DNA of 64,000 nt from an uncultured Spirochaetales bacterium (GCA_949293335.1 CASFDA010000033.1:44364-108363), one strand, 5' to 3'; positions 17,532 through 27,240 are shown, counted from the first letter of the stretch. The notes: generated by a model not told the origin, from the letters alone. Translations and numbers: made by a program.

Positions 17532-18960
17532 CGTTCTTCATGTTCTCCACGAGATTCTTCAGGAATCCGTATGTGTTTATCACAGATTCTGCCTCTAGGT
17601 GTTCTTCTGTTGAATGGACTTCAAAGAGATTCGGACCTATCGAGAGGGAATCCATGCCTTCTACCCTCTGATTGATTATTCCACATTCGAGGCCTGCGTG
17701 GATCGCTGTTACTACGGGTTCGTGCTTGTAATAACTTTCAAATGCCTTCACTACAGTCTTGAGGAATGGCGAATCCGGATTTGGTTCCCATTCTGGATAG
17801 CCATCACCAAATTTGCTTTCGAAACCGTATTTCGCATAGATCTTCTCCATTTTCCTCTTATGGTTGATCTTCGCGCTTGCTACATTGCTTCTAATGGAAT
17901 TGATGACTTTGAAAGCATTCTCGTCAAGTGATGCGATAGCAAGATTATTTGAAGTTTCTACAATTCCCTCAATTGCCATAGACATGTGGCTGACTGCGTT
18001 TGGGGCAATATAGAGGAGTTCGATGATCTCTTTTGTCTCTTCTTCCCGAATGACCATTTTGATGTTCGCTGTTTCAGAGATGGAGATGCTGACATTCTTA
18101 TCTGAGTATCTGAGTTCTCTCTTTATTGCTTCAATTTCAGATGCTGCCTTCTCTTTGAGATTTCCATCTGTCGAGATGACAGCTGTTGCATGTGATGGGA
18201 TCACATTTCTTTTTGTACCTGCGGAAAACACAGAAAGCGAGTATGGTTCATCATATCCGGAAAGAATTCGGGAAAGAACTTTTATCGCATTTCCCCTTTC
18301 TCTGCCAATATCTCCGCCACTGTGTCCACCTTTGAGTCCGCTTACATCGATTTTGTATGTGTGGGTGAATGGATTAGGAATATATGTGACTGGATGGCTG
18401 CTCTCCATGTCGAGGCCACCTGCGCAACCGATGTATATGATCCCTTCTTCTTCACTGTCAAGATTAATCATTTTTCTTGAAACAATTTTGGATGCATCTA
18501 GATTGAATGCTCCACGCAGTCCCGTCTCTTCTTCAACGGTGAGGATTCCTTCCAGCTTTCCATGCCTGAGGCTTTTATCAGTAAAGAGTGCAAGCATGAG
18601 AGCTATTGCAATTCCATTGTCTCCACCAAGGCTCGTGTCCTTTGCCTTTATGATATTGCCTTCCCTGATGATATCTATCGGATCTTTCGTGAAGTCATGT
18701 TCTGAAGTGCTTGTCTTCACGCATACCATGTCCATATGACCCTGGAAAGCGATGGATGGTACATCCTCATATCCCTCTGTTGCAGGAACATGCATTATCA
18801 CATTTCCGATTTCATCCTTTTCCGCCTCGATACCGTTTTCCTTGCACCATGAAATGATGAAGTTTCTGATCCCCTCCTCATTCCCGCTTTCTCTGGGAAC
18901 TTGTGAGATTTCATCGAATATCCTGAAGAGCTTTTCTTCTTTAAGACCTGTATACCACAT
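17515..18960 (-). CDS. pepD: Aminoacyl-histidine dipeptidase (PepD type, M20 family)
   Basis: 481 residues, typical of PepD/Xaa-His dipeptidases, which use two zinc ions to cleave dipeptides such as beta-Ala-His in the cytosol. Metal and catalytic motifs are visible: QGHMDMVCV (about 72), LGGDNGIA (about 113), EEETGLRGA (about 143-151), NLDSEEEG (about 165) and a C-terminal EVHSTEEHL (about 453). An AGGAGAG Shine-Dalgarno lies 8 nt before ATG. The gene heads a two-gene unit with the small hypothetical gene. Confidence 0.9.
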   Translation of the reverse strand: MWYTGLKEEKLFRIFDEISQVPRESGNEEGIRNFIISWCKENGIEAEKDEIGNVIMHVPATEGYEDVPSIAFQGHMDMVCVKTSTSEHDFTKDPIDIIREGNIIKAKDTSLGGDNGIAIALMLALFTDKSLRHGKLEGILTVEEETGLRGAFNLDASKIVSRKMINLDSEEEGIIYIGCAGGLDMESSHPVTYIPNPFTHTYKIDVSGLKGGHSGGDIGRERGNAIKVLSRILSGYDEPYSLSVFSAGTKRNVIPSHATAVISTDGNLKEKAASEIEAIKRELRYSDKNVSISISETANIKMVIREEETKEIIELLYIAPNAVSHMSMAIEGIVETSNNLAIASLDENAFKVINSIRSNVASAKINHKRKMEKIYAKYGFESKFGDGYPEWEPNPDSPFLKTVVKAFESYYKHEPVVTAIHAGLECGIINQRVEGMDSLSIGPNLFEVHSTEEHLEAESVINTYGFLKNLVENMKNDESDI

Positions 18961-19068
18961 CGCAAGATCTCTCCTAATTACTTTTAAAAGATATTACCTT
19001 TTCCCTTTCCTTTGTTCCACTAGAGAGAAAAAAGAGTAGTTTGCTTTTACTGGGTGTATAGTATTCAT

Positions 19069-19989
19069 ATGGAAAAGGCGTTCATGATCATCAATCCGAA
19101 AGCATCGAAGGGAAAGGGAAAGATAAATTCAGATGCTATTGCGTCCTATCTTGGAGAAAATGGATTTCCTGTTGCTTTTGCAGAGACAAGAGGACAGGAT
19201 GATGCCTTTGTTCTAGCTCAGGATGCAATAAAGAAAGGCTATAGGATGTTGATTGTCGGGGGTGGCGATGGAACGCTTAATGAAGTTCTCAACGGGATAA
19301 TGACGACAGATCCCTCTGTGTCACTTGCTATAATTCCGCTTGGAAGGGGAAATGATTATGCATATTCCCTTTCTCTGCCAAACGATGTCCGGAAAGCGAT
19401 GGATGTAATCATTGACGGACACACAAGGATGGTCGATGTCGGCCTTGTAAAGGGAGGTGACAGACTTGACGGACGGTATTTTCTGAACGGTAATGGATAC
19501 GGTTTTGAGCCTCTGGTCAATTTCAGGGCGATGGAGTACAGGCATATCAATGGAATACTGAGTTATGTTATTGCGTTCATTTCAATGATGATACATGTTC
19601 CTCCTAGCTATAGTGTTGAGCTTGAGCTGGATGGGGAAAAATATGATCTTGAAACACAGCAGATATCATTTACCCTCGGGAAAAGGATGGGCTCATGCTT
19701 CATGCTTGCTCCTGATGCTGTTCTGGATGATGGTCTTTTCGATTTCCTCTGCACAACTCATCCTCTTCACCGCTCTTCCCTTTTTTTGTCTGTGTTGAAG
19801 TTTCTGATGGGCAGTCATGTCAGGGACAAGAAAAATTTCATGATAAAGAGGATAAAGAGTGGAGTTATAAATGTGAAGGAAGGCAAAGTCTACTCCCATG
19901 CAGATGGGGAGGTTGTCGCAAAAGGAAACGGAAAGAGGTTCGAGATATCTATTCTTCCTTCTGTCCTGAAGGTTTTTGTACCAGAATGA
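19069..19989 (+). CDS. Diacylglycerol/lipid kinase family protein (YegS-like)
   Basis: 306 residues from MEKAFMIINPKASKGKGK, the standard opening of the DAGK catalytic domain. The nucleotide motif GGGDGTLNEV (about 64-73) and PLGRGNDYAY (about 92-101) define the family, which phosphorylates diacylglycerol or related lipids at the inner membrane face. An upstream GTG would add five residues, but TATAGT (19057-19062) lies just 6 nt before this ATG, suggesting a leaderless start here. The gene is divergent from pepD. Exact lipid substrate cannot be told. Confidence 0.85.
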   Translation: MEKAFMIINPKASKGKGKINSDAIASYLGENGFPVAFAETRGQDDAFVLAQDAIKKGYRMLIVGGGDGTLNEVLNGIMTTDPSVSLAIIPLGRGNDYAYSLSLPNDVRKAMDVIIDGHTRMVDVGLVKGGDRLDGRYFLNGNGYGFEPLVNFRAMEYRHINGILSYVIAFISMMIHVPPSYSVELELDGEKYDLETQQISFTLGKRMGSCFMLAPDAVLDDGLFDFLCTTHPLHRSSLFLSVLKFLMGSHVRDKKNFMIKRIKSGVINVKEGKVYSHADGEVVAKGNGKRFEISILPSVLKVFVPE

Positions 19990-20178
19990 TGTGTGATAGA
20001 GGCTAAAGAGAGCGGAGTCAATAGCAATAAAAAATAACATTTTTAATGTATTTCTTTTTGTAGACAAGGAAAACGTAAAATAAAATTCGTTTGACTTTTC
20101 CCGCGTGTGATTTTATTCTATATAATGCGATTTTAAGACTGAAAATCTCGGTTTTTGCTCGAAAGTGGAGATAATTAA

Positions 20179-21588
20179 ATGGTTAAGGACATGGTTCCTC
20201 GAATTCATTTCTATGATCAGGATTTTGTCGACATGTATGACCGGACTTGGGTCTGGATAGATGAGCTTTGGAAAGACAAGGAAGCTAACCCGAACTTTGA
20301 GGAGGGCTACTATACTTTCGATGGATCAGATCATCTCCATCTGTTTGACGCGATGCTTTCTTCTCTGTTCCTGGTCTATAGCAACCAGAATTACAGCCCG
20401 TATTCTCTGATTGACTTTTTCTATCAGAGACAGACAGAAGATGGCTTCATCGGATGCGAATACGATATCAATACACTTGAACCGGTATTTACTGAAGATA
20501 ATCCACTAGGTCTTACTCTTCCTCTGCTTTCGTATGTTGAGTTCATGTTCTTCCACAAGATAGGGAACAAGAAGAGGCTGAAGGATGTTGTGCCATATCT
20601 TGAGAAGTATTTTGAATGGATGAAGGAGAACTTCCTCGACGAGAATGGATTATATCGTGTTCCTTATGAAGCTACATGTCTCAAAGGACTTGAGAGAGAA
20701 GGAGCTGTCTATACTGTCGACTTCAATGCGATGGTTGCTGTCTTTGCTCTTTACATGTCTGATATTGGTGATATTCTCAACGACAAGGAACTTGCATTCA
20801 GATACAAGAGGGTATATTTCTCTGTAAAGACAAGACTCAATTCCATGATGTGGGATCCTGAAACCAAGTTCTATTATGATCTTGATGGAAATGGCGAGAG
20901 AATCATGAATAAGCATATCGGTGCCTTCTGGACACTTCTGGCTGAGGTGCCGAATGATGAATATGCGTCTTTCTTGATCGAGGAACTCAAGAACGATCAG
21001 GAATTCGGAACAGATAATCCGTTCCCAATGGTTCCAAAGAGCAGCAAGTACTATAGCAAGGATGGCAACGGATATCAGAGTGGAGTTGTTCCTTTTGCAA
21101 CTTACATGGTGGTGAAGGGGTTGCTTAAATATAATTCCTTCATTTTTGCCAGGGAATGCGCGATCAGGCACATGTACTATATTCTTGATACTCTTCATCC
21201 TGATCAGGAATCGATGGGCGATGTCTGGGAGATCTACAAGAGCGAGAGCGAGGGGGCGGCGAGTGGCAACAACAGAAGGAGATATCTTCCGATGATTGGG
21301 CTTGTCACCATCTCCTTGATAATAGAGAACATAATAGGCCTAGATATCTCTCTTCCCAGAAAGACTGTGTATTGGACGATGCAGAACCTTGAGGCGATGG
21401 GAATCGAGAAACTTTCCCTGAAGAAGAATAACATTACGATCCTCTCAAATAAGAATACCAGAGGATGGGAGATCAGGCTTGAGAGCGAGAAGCTCTATTA
21501 CTTCACGATCGAAGTGCTCGATGAGGGAAAGAAGAAAACTCTCCCAATCCCTTCCGGCAAGTGTTCAATGCTCATTGACAAGCTCTGA
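20179..21588 (+). CDS. Putative glycoside hydrolase with (alpha/alpha)6-barrel (trehalase/GH63-like)
   Basis: 469 residues resembling the catalytic barrel of GH37/GH63-type and mannosylglycerate-hydrolase-like enzymes: aromatic-rich N-terminus (TWVWIDELW), WMKENFLDENGLYRV (about 134-149), FNAMVAVFAL, MMWDPETKFYYD (about 224) and a late GDVWEIYKSE segment. No signal peptide is seen, so it would act on a cytoplasmic oligosaccharide. GGAGA precedes ATG by about 7 nt. It ends 2 nt before a peptide-type ABC importer operon, so the imported solute may be its substrate. Family placement is from overall pattern, and the substrate is unknown. Confidence 0.65.
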   Translation: MVKDMVPRIHFYDQDFVDMYDRTWVWIDELWKDKEANPNFEEGYYTFDGSDHLHLFDAMLSSLFLVYSNQNYSPYSLIDFFYQRQTEDGFIGCEYDINTLEPVFTEDNPLGLTLPLLSYVEFMFFHKIGNKKRLKDVVPYLEKYFEWMKENFLDENGLYRVPYEATCLKGLEREGAVYTVDFNAMVAVFALYMSDIGDILNDKELAFRYKRVYFSVKTRLNSMMWDPETKFYYDLDGNGERIMNKHIGAFWTLLAEVPNDEYASFLIEELKNDQEFGTDNPFPMVPKSSKYYSKDGNGYQSGVVPFATYMVVKGLLKYNSFIFARECAIRHMYYILDTLHPDQESMGDVWEIYKSESEGAASGNNRRRYLPMIGLVTISLIIENIIGLDISLPRKTVYWTMQNLEAMGIEKLSLKKNNITILSNKNTRGWEIRLESEKLYYFTIEVLDEGKKKTLPIPSGKCSMLIDKL

Positions 21589-21590
21589 TA

Positions 21591-23072
21591 ATGAAGAAGT
21601 GGTGTAATTTTTTAGTTCTAGCCATCTCTTTTGTCATCTTTTTATCCTCATGTCAGGAAGAAGAGATACCCGAGAAGCGTTTTTCTGCTGCATATGTACA
21701 GGAAATACCGAATCTTGATGTCCAGAACAGTACCAATAGGACATTGCGCGATGCGCTTTCTCTCGTATATGACCTGCCATTTGCCATAGACGAGGATGGA
21801 GAAGTCTATCCTCTGCTTGTCTCTCGGTATTCAATAGACGGATCTATTCTTTCAATGACCGTGAAGGATGATGTTCACTTTCATGATGGCACACTTCTTG
21901 AGCCACAGGATATGCTTGTAAGTCTGAATCGATGGCTGGATGTGAACAGTGGCATATCGGCATTTCTATCAGACGCAAGATTCTCTCTGACAGATAATGG
22001 CATTCTCTCCATAGAAGCCTCAGGTGTTTCTTTCCTCCCATATATGATGGCAACATCACCGAACATGCCTGTGATAATGCCTGCGGAGGTGATAGAGGAA
22101 CTTGAGGATGTGAATATACCGATTACAAAAGTTATCGGAACTGGACCATATGAACTTTATTCTTTCGATTCCTCTCTTGGTCTTGAGATAAAGAGGAGCG
22201 AGATCGAGAATTTTTCACGCCATCCTTATTTTGATACCCTTCGCTTTGACGTTGTCCCTTCGTCTCTGATGCGAAGGCTGGGCCTTGAAAGTGGAAAATA
22301 CGACTTCATAAGTGAAGTAATGGCAGATGATATTCCTGCTTTTGAAGAAAATGACGATATATCACTCCTAGCGCTCAATGAGAGCGAGTCTCTGGTGGTC
22401 GTGTACAATCTATCGTCAGAACTGCTTTCAAATGCATGGATGAGAGAAGCAATCGCTCTTGCCATGGACAGGGAAGAAATACTTCTATCTGTCTATGGGC
22501 CATATGGTTATCGAGTTGATTCTTCCTACATGGGTCTCGGACCATTTCATATCGATGAGGATCCATATAAAGAAAGGGATGTGGAAAGAGCGAGGAAGAT
22601 CCTTGAAGAAAACGGATATGCATCTGAGGATGTGAAGATACTTGTCCCCAATTTCTCAAACATGGATGACGCGGCGTTGGCACTGAGCGAGAATCTGAAG
22701 GAAGCGGGAATCGAGAGCAGTGTGAGGGTGAGTGACTGGGTTGGTTTTCTCTCTTTGAGGTCAGATCCTTCTTCCTTTGATCTTTTCATTTCAGGCTATT
22801 CGGATGTTCCTCTTCCTTCACTGAAGCAGTATCTGAAAGATGGATATCCTGGAGGCTTTTCAGATGACAGAGGCTATTTGGAAGCGCTTTCAAAGGCAGA
22901 GGGAGAAGAAGAGATGATAGACATCTGGAAAGAAGGACAGGATTATTTCTTCTCTGAAGTCCCGTTTTCTGTGATAGGGCATTACGGGACTGTCTATGCA
23001 TACAGAAGCGATATCGAAAACCTGTCATACCTTCCTGGAAAAGTAGATTTTTCTGCCATCAGGAGAAAATAA
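21591..23072 (+). CDS. ABC transporter substrate-binding lipoprotein (SBP family 5)
   Basis: 493 residues with a lipoprotein signal ending in LSSCQ (Cys near residue 21). The mature part follows the Dpp/OppA plan: an N-terminal LDVQNSTNRTLRDAL, VKDDVHFHDGT (about 92), IGTGPYEL (about 177) and LAMDREEIL (about 290). It should be a membrane-tethered receptor delivering peptides or oligosaccharides to the two downstream permeases. Its stop overlaps the first permease start (TAATG). The preceding hydrolase gene ends 2 nt upstream, implying one operon. Substrate cannot be told from sequence. Confidence 0.85.
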   Translation: MKKWCNFLVLAISFVIFLSSCQEEEIPEKRFSAAYVQEIPNLDVQNSTNRTLRDALSLVYDLPFAIDEDGEVYPLLVSRYSIDGSILSMTVKDDVHFHDGTLLEPQDMLVSLNRWLDVNSGISAFLSDARFSLTDNGILSIEASGVSFLPYMMATSPNMPVIMPAEVIEELEDVNIPITKVIGTGPYELYSFDSSLGLEIKRSEIENFSRHPYFDTLRFDVVPSSLMRRLGLESGKYDFISEVMADDIPAFEENDDISLLALNESESLVVVYNLSSELLSNAWMREAIALAMDREEILLSVYGPYGYRVDSSYMGLGPFHIDEDPYKERDVERARKILEENGYASEDVKILVPNFSNMDDAALALSENLKEAGIESSVRVSDWVGFLSLRSDPSSFDLFISGYSDVPLPSLKQYLKDGYPGGFSDDRGYLEALSKAEGEEEMIDIWKEGQDYFFSEVPFSVIGHYGTVYAYRSDIENLSYLPGKVDFSAIRRK

Positions 23073-23977
23073 TGAAAAGGAGAGTTCTGGAAGTACTGCT
23101 TTCTTTCCTCCTGCTTTCTTTCCTTATTTTCTTTCTTTCTTCTTCGCTTGATGGAGATGGAAGCTATGCGCTTTTGGGAGACGATACAGACGAGGGAGCA
23201 AGACTGGCATTGATGGAAACGCTGGGACTTGATAAGCCTCTTTTCGTGCGTTATATCTCCTTCCTTTTTTCTTTTTTCACTTTCTCATGGGGAGTTGGTA
23301 TCGATGGCCTGCTGGTAGCGGAAAAGATAGGGAATGCCATTCCAAAAACGTTGGCATTGGCTTCTTTTTCCGTCATTGTGGCAGTTCCGACAGCTGTTGT
23401 TGTTTCTTTTTTTGCCATACGCACACGGAAGGGCAAGCTTGGTTTTCTGTTTCCTCTTCTCTTTTCTCTCTTCAGCGCCCTTCCTTCTTTTCTCTTTGCC
23501 ATCATCATTGCCCTTTCAGCAATCTCGATGGGACTGTATATCCCATCATTTTCATACGACGGACTCTTGTCTTATTTTATTCCATCGCTAACGCTTGGTG
23601 TGCTTATGGGCTTCCAGATTGGACGTAGCCTATTCTTTTCCCAGAAGGAAGAACTCTCCTCTTTTTATGTGAAGGGAATGATGTCTCGCGGTCTGTCTGA
23701 AGGGAAAATATTGGTCTCCTCCCTCAAATCCTCACTGATCCCTGTACTGCCTGTCTTCTTTGAGGTGATCATAACACTCATATCGGGATCTGCTGTCATG
23801 GAAAGCCTTTTTACCATTCCTGGAATAGGATCTCTCATGATAGAGGCAACAATCAGGAGGGATGTAGCTACGCTCACAACACTGATGATGCTCATTTCAT
23901 TTTTCATTGCAATAATGTATATCCTTCTTGATTTAATTGAGAAAAAACTGGACGGGAGGAGACGGCATGAGAACTGA
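23072..23977 (+). CDS. ABC transporter permease, DppB/OppB type
   Basis: 301 residues with about six hydrophobic segments and a DppB-like layout: an N-terminal membrane helix, a periplasmic loop containing LGLDKPLFVRY (about 53-63), and the ATPase-contact region near residues 200-225. It is shorter in the periplasmic loop than many homologues. It overlaps the substrate-binding gene by one base and the next permease by 11 nt, consistent with tight translational coupling. Confidence 0.85.
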   Translation: MKRRVLEVLLSFLLLSFLIFFLSSSLDGDGSYALLGDDTDEGARLALMETLGLDKPLFVRYISFLFSFFTFSWGVGIDGLLVAEKIGNAIPKTLALASFSVIVAVPTAVVVSFFAIRTRKGKLGFLFPLLFSLFSALPSFLFAIIIALSAISMGLYIPSFSYDGLLSYFIPSLTLGVLMGFQIGRSLFFSQKEELSSFYVKGMMSRGLSEGKILVSSLKSSLIPVLPVFFEVIITLISGSAVMESLFTIPGIGSLMIEATIRRDVATLTTLMMLISFFIAIMYILLDLIEKKLDGRRRHEN

Positions 23978-24740
23978 GAGAAAGATAGGAATAGTTCTCT
24001 TCTCACTTCTTTTTCTTTTCTTCGTCGTACTTCTTCTCTTTTCCTCAGGGAAGACAGGAGGACGCCTCTCTGTTCCAAGTCCTGAGCACATATTCGGAAC
24101 AGATCAGTTCGGAAGGGATATGGCCTTTCTGTTATCACGTGGTTATTTCTATTCTCTTCTCATTTCTTTTTTATCGACATTGCTTGCAATTCTCTTTGCT
24201 CTGGTCTTGTCATCTGCCATGGGAGACAAAGTTCTGTCTTCTGTCGTAAGGATTGTCATAATCACACTGAGAGCCCTTCCTCCATTGCTGCTTGCTCTCT
24301 TCTTCCTTTCGCTTTTTGGTTCGAGTTTCTCCCTGCTGGTCGTGGTTCTTTTCATTCCCCGTCTGCCAGCACTCACTCTCATTGCAGAAAAGAAGATCAC
24401 CAGCCTTATGAAAGAAGAGTATGTGCTCTCTTCATCAGCAATGGGAATGCCCAGACTGATGTTGTTTCACCGTCATATAATTCCGCATCTTCTGCCTGTA
24501 ATGTTCAATCAGGGAATACTTGTGTTCTTTTCTGTGCTGCTTACAGAATCTTCGCTGTCTTTCCTTGGATTTGGGTTATCTGGAAAAACTCCGACATTCG
24601 GGTATCTCATGAATGAAGGAATGGAGTATTTGCTCACATTCCCTCACATGATGCTGTTTCCTGCAATCTTTCTTTTTCTGACTCTTTTCTCAGTCTATCT
24701 CATCTGGGACGGAGGAGTAGCTGACTCTTCCTCGCATTGA
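23967..24740 (+). CDS. ABC transporter permease, DppC/OppC type
   Basis: 257 residues from MRTERKIGI, preceded by GGAGGAGA; an earlier in-frame ATG 30 nt upstream lies inside dppB and lacks a ribosome site. The DppC pattern is clear: PSPEHIFGTDQFGRDM (about 38-53), several membrane helices and the EAA-like region SSSAMGMPRLMLFHRHIIPHL near residues 156-176. No ATPase gene follows; instead the convergent recR overlaps its 3' end by 51 nt. The ATPase must come from elsewhere or be shared. Confidence 0.85.
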   Translation: MRTERKIGIVLFSLLFLFFVVLLLFSSGKTGGRLSVPSPEHIFGTDQFGRDMAFLLSRGYFYSLLISFLSTLLAILFALVLSSAMGDKVLSSVVRIVIITLRALPPLLLALFFLSLFGSSFSLLVVVLFIPRLPALTLIAEKKITSLMKEEYVLSSSAMGMPRLMLFHRHIIPHLLPVMFNQGILVFFSVLLTESSLSFLGFGLSGKTPTFGYLMNEGMEYLLTFPHMMLFPAIFLFLTLFSVYLIWDGGVADSSSH

Positions 24741-25301
24741 CCTTATAAGCGTCGTCTTGTCTGCATAGCCAAGGTCTCCTCCGATAGGAAGTCCTGATGC
24801 GAGACGTGAGATCTTTACATTGTTTTCCCTCAGCATGTTCCTGATGTAAAGTGCTGTTGTGTCTCCCTCTTCTGTGGGATTTGTAGCGATTATCACCTCT
24901 TTGATCCTGCCCTCGCTGACTCTGTCCTTGAGTTCTTGCAACTTGAGCTTCCCCGGTCCTATTCCCTGAAGTGGATTTATGCTTCCTCCGAGAACATGAA
25001 ACAGACCATTATATGCACCTGACTGGTTGATGCTCATCACATCCTGGGGCTCTTCGACTACACAGAGAAGGCTCTGATCCCTTTCTGGATTATTGCAATA
25101 CGGACAGCCACTTTCATCGATGAAGCTGCCGCAGATCGGACATGTTGAGATCCTTTTCTTTATATCTCGGATGCTTTCTCCGAGTTTTTCCACGAAAGCA
25201 TCGTCGCTTTTGATCAGAAAGTAGCAAAGTCTTGTCGCTGACTTTTCTCCCATTCCAGGAAGCCTCTTGAGAAGGCGGACCATCTCGTCTATAGCGTTCA
25301 C
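24690..25301 (-). CDS. recR: Recombination mediator protein RecR
   Basis: 203 residues, standard RecR. A helix-hairpin-helix segment LLKRLPGMGEKSA (about 10-22), a C4 zinc finger CPICG..CPYC (about 55-71) and a Toprim domain starting LCVVEEPQDV (about 80). RecR with RecO displaces SSB and loads RecA at gaps. It overlaps ybaB by 4 nt and is the last gene of dnaX-ybaB-recR, the usual bacterial order. Its 3' end overlaps the opposing permease gene. Confidence 0.95.
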   Translation of the reverse strand: MNAIDEMVRLLKRLPGMGEKSATRLCYFLIKSDDAFVEKLGESIRDIKKRISTCPICGSFIDESGCPYCNNPERDQSLLCVVEEPQDVMSINQSGAYNGLFHVLGGSINPLQGIGPGKLKLQELKDRVSEGRIKEVIIATNPTEEGDTTALYIRNMLRENNVKISRLASGLPIGGDLGYADKTTLIRSMRGRVSYSSVPDEID

Positions 25302-25606
25302 TTGCCAAGGCCTCCGGAGAGAATGGCAGAACGGGAGAATTCTTCGATCTTTTCCTTCATTTTCTTCGAGCTGTCATTGAAAGCAGAAAGGAGGAGTGTT
25401 TCCATAGTCGATGAGTCTCCTTCCGTGATGATTGATGGATCTATATGGATTGAAATCACCTGATACTCTCCGTTGAGTGTTACCTCGACAAGGCCTGCTC
25501 CTGCTGAGCCCTTTGCCTCAAGTGTCTTCAATCCCTCCTTCATCTTGTTCATCTGACTCTCTAGCGAACCCAGTTGCTTCATCATTTCGAATGGATTTAT
25601 GTTCAT
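25298..25606 (-). CDS. ybaB: YbaB/EbfC family nucleoid-associated protein
   Basis: 102 residues with the family's MMKQLGSLESQMNKM opening and central VEVTLNGEYQVISIHID. The family forms tweezer-like homodimers that bind DNA and bundle the nucleoid; the spirochaete member EbfC of Borrelia is a characterised DNA-binding protein. A GAGGAG Shine-Dalgarno sits 7 nt before the ATG. The gene starts 89 nt inside the 3' end of dnaX in the +1 frame, an unusually long overlap. Confidence 0.92.
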   Translation of the reverse strand: MNINPFEMMKQLGSLESQMNKMKEGLKTLEAKGSAGAGLVEVTLNGEYQVISIHIDPSIITEGDSSTMETLLLSAFNDSSKKMKEKIEEFSRSAILSGGLGK

Positions 25607-27197
25607 CTTTTTTCTCCTCTGTTATATATGTCTCTGCACCTTTGAATACTTTCAGTATTGCTTTGATGTTATCTGAATACTCTTTCTTTTCTTCTTCAGC
25701 CAACTCCAGCTGAACCTGCGAATCAGGGTATCCAAGCACAGCGAGAGCCTTTGTTATCGCATTTTTCTCCTTGCTGATTGAATCATAAGAGAACTTTCCT
25801 TTTACTTTCAGCTTGAGGATTCCATCAGCGAATGAGTATTCATTCACTTTTGAAAGAGTGCGGGCAAATAATCCGCTTCCGCCCTTTTGGGAAATTATGT
25901 TGACAATATCTGCCAGCTCGATCGCTCTGTCCGCTCTTTTCACTTCAGGGCTTTTTTTTTCTTCGTGCCTTTCCTTTTTCTCCAGCTGGCTTGGAAGAGC
26001 TACCGGTACCACTTTTTTTGTTATCTCAAGCTTGCCGCTTTCAATGCTCTTCTTTATTTCCTCTATGCTTTTCTGTATTGTCACAGGATCTGATATGAAT
26101 CGTATTGATGAAATACGCGAGACCAGAAGTTCCAGTTCAAAGCGCGGATTGATCGAGTATCTGATATCTCTGTAAAGGGAGAAGAGGGATTTTTGTATCA
26201 GCTCAAGCATCTCTTTTGTGTATCCAGAGAGGCCCGAGGCTTCCAGATCTTCTTCTGAAAAAGAAAGGAGCTCCCTTCTCCTTATTCCTTCTTTATAGAA
26301 AAGAAGGCTGCGGACAAATTCAGACATGTCCTTTATTATCTGGGTTTCACTTATCCCTTTCATGAAGAGTGAGTCCAGCTCCTCGATACTGCTTTTCGCG
26401 TCGCCGAGGAAGGAGTAGGTGAGAATGTTTATTATGCTCTGACTCTCTGCCCCTCCGAGCTTTTCCCTTATCTTCTTTATTGTGATCTTTCCTTCGGAAA
26501 AGGATGCGACTTGATCAAAAAGGGTATATGAATCTCTCATAGACCCCTTTCCCTCTTTTGCAATCCAGTAAAGGGCATCTTCTTCCGCTTCTATGCCAAG
26601 GTCCTCTGCTGCACTTTTTAGGCAGCGTACAATATTGTTTTCACTTATGAGCTGGAAATGGAATTGCTGACAGCGAGATCTTATCGTCTCCGGTACTTTC
26701 TGAAGTTCTGTAGTGGCAAATATGAAGATGATATATTCAGGTGGTTCCTCTATTGTCTTCAAAAGCGCATTGAACGCGCTGATACTGAGCATATGAACTT
26801 CATCAATGATGTATATCTTGTATCTGGATGACTGCGGAGGAAATGTCACTTCTTCCTTGATGGCCCTTACCGCATCGACTCCATTATTTGATGCCCCGTC
26901 TATTTCTATGACGTCGACAGAACGTCCTTCGGCAATTGCCTTGCAATTATCACACACTCCGCATGGATGTGCGCTTATTCCTTTTTCACAGTTCAGCGCT
27001 TTTGCCAGAAGACGCGCAGAACTTGTCTTTCCAACGCCACGGGGGCCTGAAAAAAGGTATGCATGTGCGATTTTCCCTTCCTTGAGGGCGTTTTCCAATG
27101 TGGAGACTACAAAATCCTGTCCGATGAGCGCTTCGAAATCCTTCGGTCTCTTTCTTGTTGCTGTTACCTGATATGATGTCTTTTCTTCGCTCATCAT
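25518..27197 (-). CDS. dnaX: DNA polymerase III subunits gamma/tau
   Basis: 559 residues. The AAA+ clamp-loader part has KRPKDFEALIGQ near the start, Walker A GPRGVGKTSSA (about 52-62), a four-Cys zinc module CGVCDNCK (about 79-86 plus upstream Cys), and YIIDEVHMLS (about 128-137). The C-terminal tau-like region (about 400-559) is charged and ends in an acidic tail of about 30 residues that overlaps ybaB. AGGAG precedes ATG and a TATAAT box lies about 20 nt upstream, just after the SRP RNA. Confidence 0.95.
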   Translation of the reverse strand: MMSEEKTSYQVTATRKRPKDFEALIGQDFVVSTLENALKEGKIAHAYLFSGPRGVGKTSSARLLAKALNCEKGISAHPCGVCDNCKAIAEGRSVDVIEIDGASNNGVDAVRAIKEEVTFPPQSSRYKIYIIDEVHMLSISAFNALLKTIEEPPEYIIFIFATTELQKVPETIRSRCQQFHFQLISENNIVRCLKSAAEDLGIEAEEDALYWIAKEGKGSMRDSYTLFDQVASFSEGKITIKKIREKLGGAESQSIINILTYSFLGDAKSSIEELDSLFMKGISETQIIKDMSEFVRSLLFYKEGIRRRELLSFSEEDLEASGLSGYTKEMLELIQKSLFSLYRDIRYSINPRFELELLVSRISSIRFISDPVTIQKSIEEIKKSIESGKLEITKKVVPVALPSQLEKKERHEEKKSPEVKRADRAIELADIVNIISQKGGSGLFARTLSKVNEYSFADGILKLKVKGKFSYDSISKEKNAITKALAVLGYPDSQVQLELAEEEKKEYSDNIKAILKVFKGAETYITEEKKDEHKSIRNDEATGFARESDEQDEGGIEDT

Positions 27198-27240
27198 TTG
27201 CTCCTGCCCGATTATAACACAAGTGATGGAGAAACAAAAA

